Shown here piece by piece: positions 61,918 to 64,000 of a DNA stretch of 64,000 bases (positions are counted from its first letter, which is position 1; every line of letters begins with the position of its first letter). The notes beneath the pieces were generated by a model. The model had not been told where the DNA came from, made no database searches, and saw only the letters and a list, made by a program, of their open reading frames with translations. A program made the translations under genes and the position numbers. The stretch is from Cyprinodon diabolis (taxonomy: Eukaryota; Chordata; Actinopteri; Cyprinodontiformes; Cyprinodontidae), in the NCBI GenBank assembly GCA_030533445.1, contig CM060072.1, positions 27,233,766 to 27,297,765 on the forward strand, read 5' to 3'.

Positions 61918-63832
61918 ACGATTCTTGTAGCACTTTGAACGCATTTTACGGGGACTTTGCATATTCAAAAACTCAGGAAAACGTGGCAGTAAATTGTCCC
62001 CCGCGTGAAATAGCCGGTCTATAATAGAATCAAAAATGGCCGCCCCCAAATTACGCCACAGCGCCCCCTAACGTGAGTTGGGGGAAACTGTAAGTCCCAG
62101 AGATCTGAATTTTGGCACACAGGTAGATCTCCTCAAATCATGAAAAAAAGTCTCTTGGAGGTATGCCCTAAAACCCACAGGAAGTCAGCCATTTTGGGTC
62201 AAAGTGCGATTTTTGGCCATTTTTCATTTTCGCTCATGTCGAACTTTAACGAACTCCTCCTAGGGATTATGAGCTATCGGCTTCAAACTCGGTCATTATG
62301 CAGTTAAGGCATTGGAGATTAAAAGTTATCAAAGGTTTTCGTTTTTGAGCATGTTTAAGGGGTCCCCAGGGGCCCCAAAGTTAGGCTACTTTTGAAGAAT
62401 TTCAAAGTTGAATAACTTTTACAAAAAAAATTCAAATCAAACCAAGTTTGGCAGTAAGGAGCCCCTTTGGGTGCTTGACCATACTGGATGGTCAAATGAT
62501 GACATCATCTAAGCCCCGCCCCCTAAGGGAAGAAAGTTACTTTTTTCACTTGGGAGGGTCCCTTTCACTCATTTTAAACACCAGCACCTTGAAACTTTGT
62601 CAGATGATAGAAAACAGGTTGGTCTAACTTCGTTTAAAGCACAGAGAGTCTGAGTTAAATGGTGTTGCCGTGGCACCATGGCGAAGTGAGGCGTTTCGCC
62701 ATGAAAATACGATTGGCTCTCATTTCCTCAATAATAATCAGATCTGCACCAAAATAACAAGAGATGATCCTAGTCCAACTCCCAACAGGAATCCAGAGCA
62801 ATATTTTGTGGGCGGGGCTTAATTTCCCTACAGCGCCCCCTAGAAATAACAAACTTCAAACCATCAGCCCCAAGCCGTTTTTAGTCCAGGAATATTGAAA
62901 CTTTGAACACATTTGCATCTCATCAGGCCCCAACTAAAAGCCTCTTGAAGACACGGTCTAAACCCCACCGGAAGTCGGCCATTTTGAATTACATTTTACC
63001 CTGTTGTGAAATCACAGACCTCTTTTCAAAAAATTGTATAAAATCAGCCTTTTATCCAAATGAGCTAAAACTTTCAAAATACGTTCTTTACAAAGCCTGC
63101 TATAAGCTGGTTACAATAGTAAAGCGCTTCTTTAAAGTCCGTCACTCTGATTTTTCAAAAGTTTGCGTTCTCGCCTAATAGTTGGTCAAGTGGACAGATA
63201 ATGCCAGGAAATAATTCAGCCCCTAGCCATGCTCGTTCCTAGGATAATAAAACTGGGCACACATCTGTATGAGCTCTCCACCTACAAAAAGTTTCATTGG
63301 AGCCATGGTCTAAACCTCTCATGAAGTCGGCCATTTTTAATCAAACGGCACCCTTATGAAAATAGAATCACTATGTTAAAATATTTCTAAAAAATCAGTC
63401 GTTTTCCTAAAAGAGCTAGGACTTTTGGAATATATTCCTCTAATCGCTACTGGTTTGATGGTAAACACAGCATAGCTCTTCTTAAAAGTCCGTCACTCTG
63501 ATTTTTCACAATTTTTTGTTAACAGGAAATTGTTGTATCTCAAAAAGTTTTATAGCAATCGTAGCCAAATTTGGTACAGTTATTTATCCTTTGATTATAG
63601 AAAAGACTGCCAAGTTTGGCGTGAATCTATGCATGTTTGAGCATCTTATGGGGTTTTCAACTGCCGCAGTATATGGCATTCAAGTTTAAAGATTTTTCTT
63701 TCTTTAAATTATTTAATAAATCATCTAAAAAAAATCTAGGATATGCATGATGTGTTCCTTGACATTTGTGATTTTTTTCGGGATTTTATTGCAAACTATG
63801 GATTTTTAATGATTTTTTTTGTTTTGAGTAGA

Positions 63833-64000
63833 GTCGGCCATTTTGAATTACATTTTACCCTGTTGTGAAATCACGGACCTCTTTTCAAAAAATTGTATAA
63901 AATCAGCCTTTTATCCAAATGAGCTAATACTTTCAAAATACGTTCTTTACAAAGCCTGCTGTAAGCTGGTTACAATAGCAAAGCGCTTCTTTAAAGTCTG
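63833..64000 (+). repeat. 508-bp repeat, first copy of unit 13, truncated by the window
   Basis: It starts GTCGGCCATTTTGAATTAC and matches the first 508-bp copy of unit 1 as far as the window goes. Confidence 0.9.

Larger units (their letters stand above)
7337..64000 (-). other. neuroligin upstream intron containing the tandem array (partial)
   Basis: No coding exon compatible with the phase-1 acceptor at 7336 is visible between 7337 and 10,440, and everything after 10,441 is repeat array. If the gene is intact, the N-terminal neuroligin exon lies beyond 64,000 and this intron is longer than 56 kb. This is inference. A broken gene or an assembly join would also explain the picture. Between 7337 and 10,440 I see only a purine-rich stretch and a LINE remnant. 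Confidence 0.5.
10441..64000 (+). repeat. complex tandem macrosatellite, 12 complete units plus one partial
   Basis: The stretch is a continuous head-to-tail array of units of 2.5 to 5.5 kb, all in one orientation, with no foreign sequence between them. Every complete unit ends with the same 315-bp tail finishing TGCCACTTGTGGCTTTAATT, and the next begins in ATT repeats or an AGGCCCGAGC module. Each unit has nested levels: the 52-bp hairpin modules, the 508-bp repeats, a repeated GTCRGCCATTTT anchor and (ATT)n. The building block resembles a dispersed teleost repeat that I know from memory by AGGCCCGAGC, GCGAAGGCC, AGCGCCCCCTA and GGAAGTCGGCCATTTT. I cannot place it in a transposon class. No transposase or other protein is encoded. 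The array continues past the right edge. Confidence 0.95.
61781..64000 (+). repeat. array unit 13 (type A, partial at right edge)
   Basis: Two hairpin modules (61,781 and 61,851) precede an ACGATTCTTGTAGC core at 61,918 that is collinear with unit 1 at an offset of 51,121. Block X is at 62,974 and block Y at 63,326-63,832. Private changes include GGGACTTTGC (61,958, CpG loss) and ATGCATGATGTG near 63,745. The window ends 168 bp into its first 508-bp copy. Confidence 0.92.

Noticed and set aside
10441..64000. Whole array as an assembly artefact
   Set aside because: Not excluded, but units carry private substitutions, different ATT numbers and different 508-bp copy numbers, which simple duplication of reads or contigs would not create. 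Long reads would settle it.

Overview
The window looks like teleost fish genomic DNA. It carries two exons of a neuroligin gene, AT-rich introns with scattered remnants of retroposons and DNA transposons of fish type, and from 10,441 to the right edge one very long tandem array of a complex repeat. I see no bacterial or viral coding sequence, no RNA gene and no CRISPR array.

Region 1 (1-10,440) is single-copy DNA of a neuroligin gene read on the minus strand. The exons are 7187-7336 (150 bp) and 3985-4170 (186 bp). Both are open, bounded by AG/GT sites and in phase 1 at each end. Together they encode the part of the cholinesterase-like domain with the [11 protein letters not shown] motif and the inactive nucleophile elbow GSGIGAS. 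The residues fit NLGN3 best. The large exon that should follow is not present down to base 1, and no preceding coding exon is visible up to 10,440. The flanking DNA is therefore intron, with remnants of an LTR element, a hAT-like end, a LINE reverse-transcriptase tail and retroposon tails.

Region 2 (10,441-64,000, at least 53.5 kb) is a head-to-tail array of 12 complete units and one partial unit, all in the same orientation. Each unit has the same plan: an optional run of 52-bp GC-hairpin modules separated by (ATT)n; an (ATT)n tract; a front of type A or B; a diverged 507-bp block (Y); a run of 508-bp repeats; and a constant 315-bp GC-rich tail ending in TTTAATT. The 508-bp copy numbers are 3,3,3,4,6,4,4,4,4,4,3,0 and at least a partial copy in the last unit, so 42 are complete. 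Unit length is strictly quantised. After the ATT tract, B units are exactly 4,559 bp six times over, and the short B unit is 4,559 minus four 508-bp copies plus 1 bp. A units are 3,754 or 3,754 plus three 508-bp copies. Remaining differences are multiples of 3 bp from ATT number and the hairpin modules.

The sequence also records how the array may have grown. The 508-bp repeat looks like a chimera of two older paralogous blocks, X (A front only) and Y. Unit 12, a B unit without any 508-bp copies and with several decayed CpGs, resembles the unamplified form. Unit 5 contains a second-generation chimera that has been duplicated as a 1,016-bp dimer. ATT tracts sit at every unit joint. No plausible protein is encoded in the array: the short open frames mostly begin at TTG or GTG and shift frame between 508-bp copies. 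If the gene is intact, the array lies in a neuroligin intron, because the upstream exons must lie beyond base 64,000.
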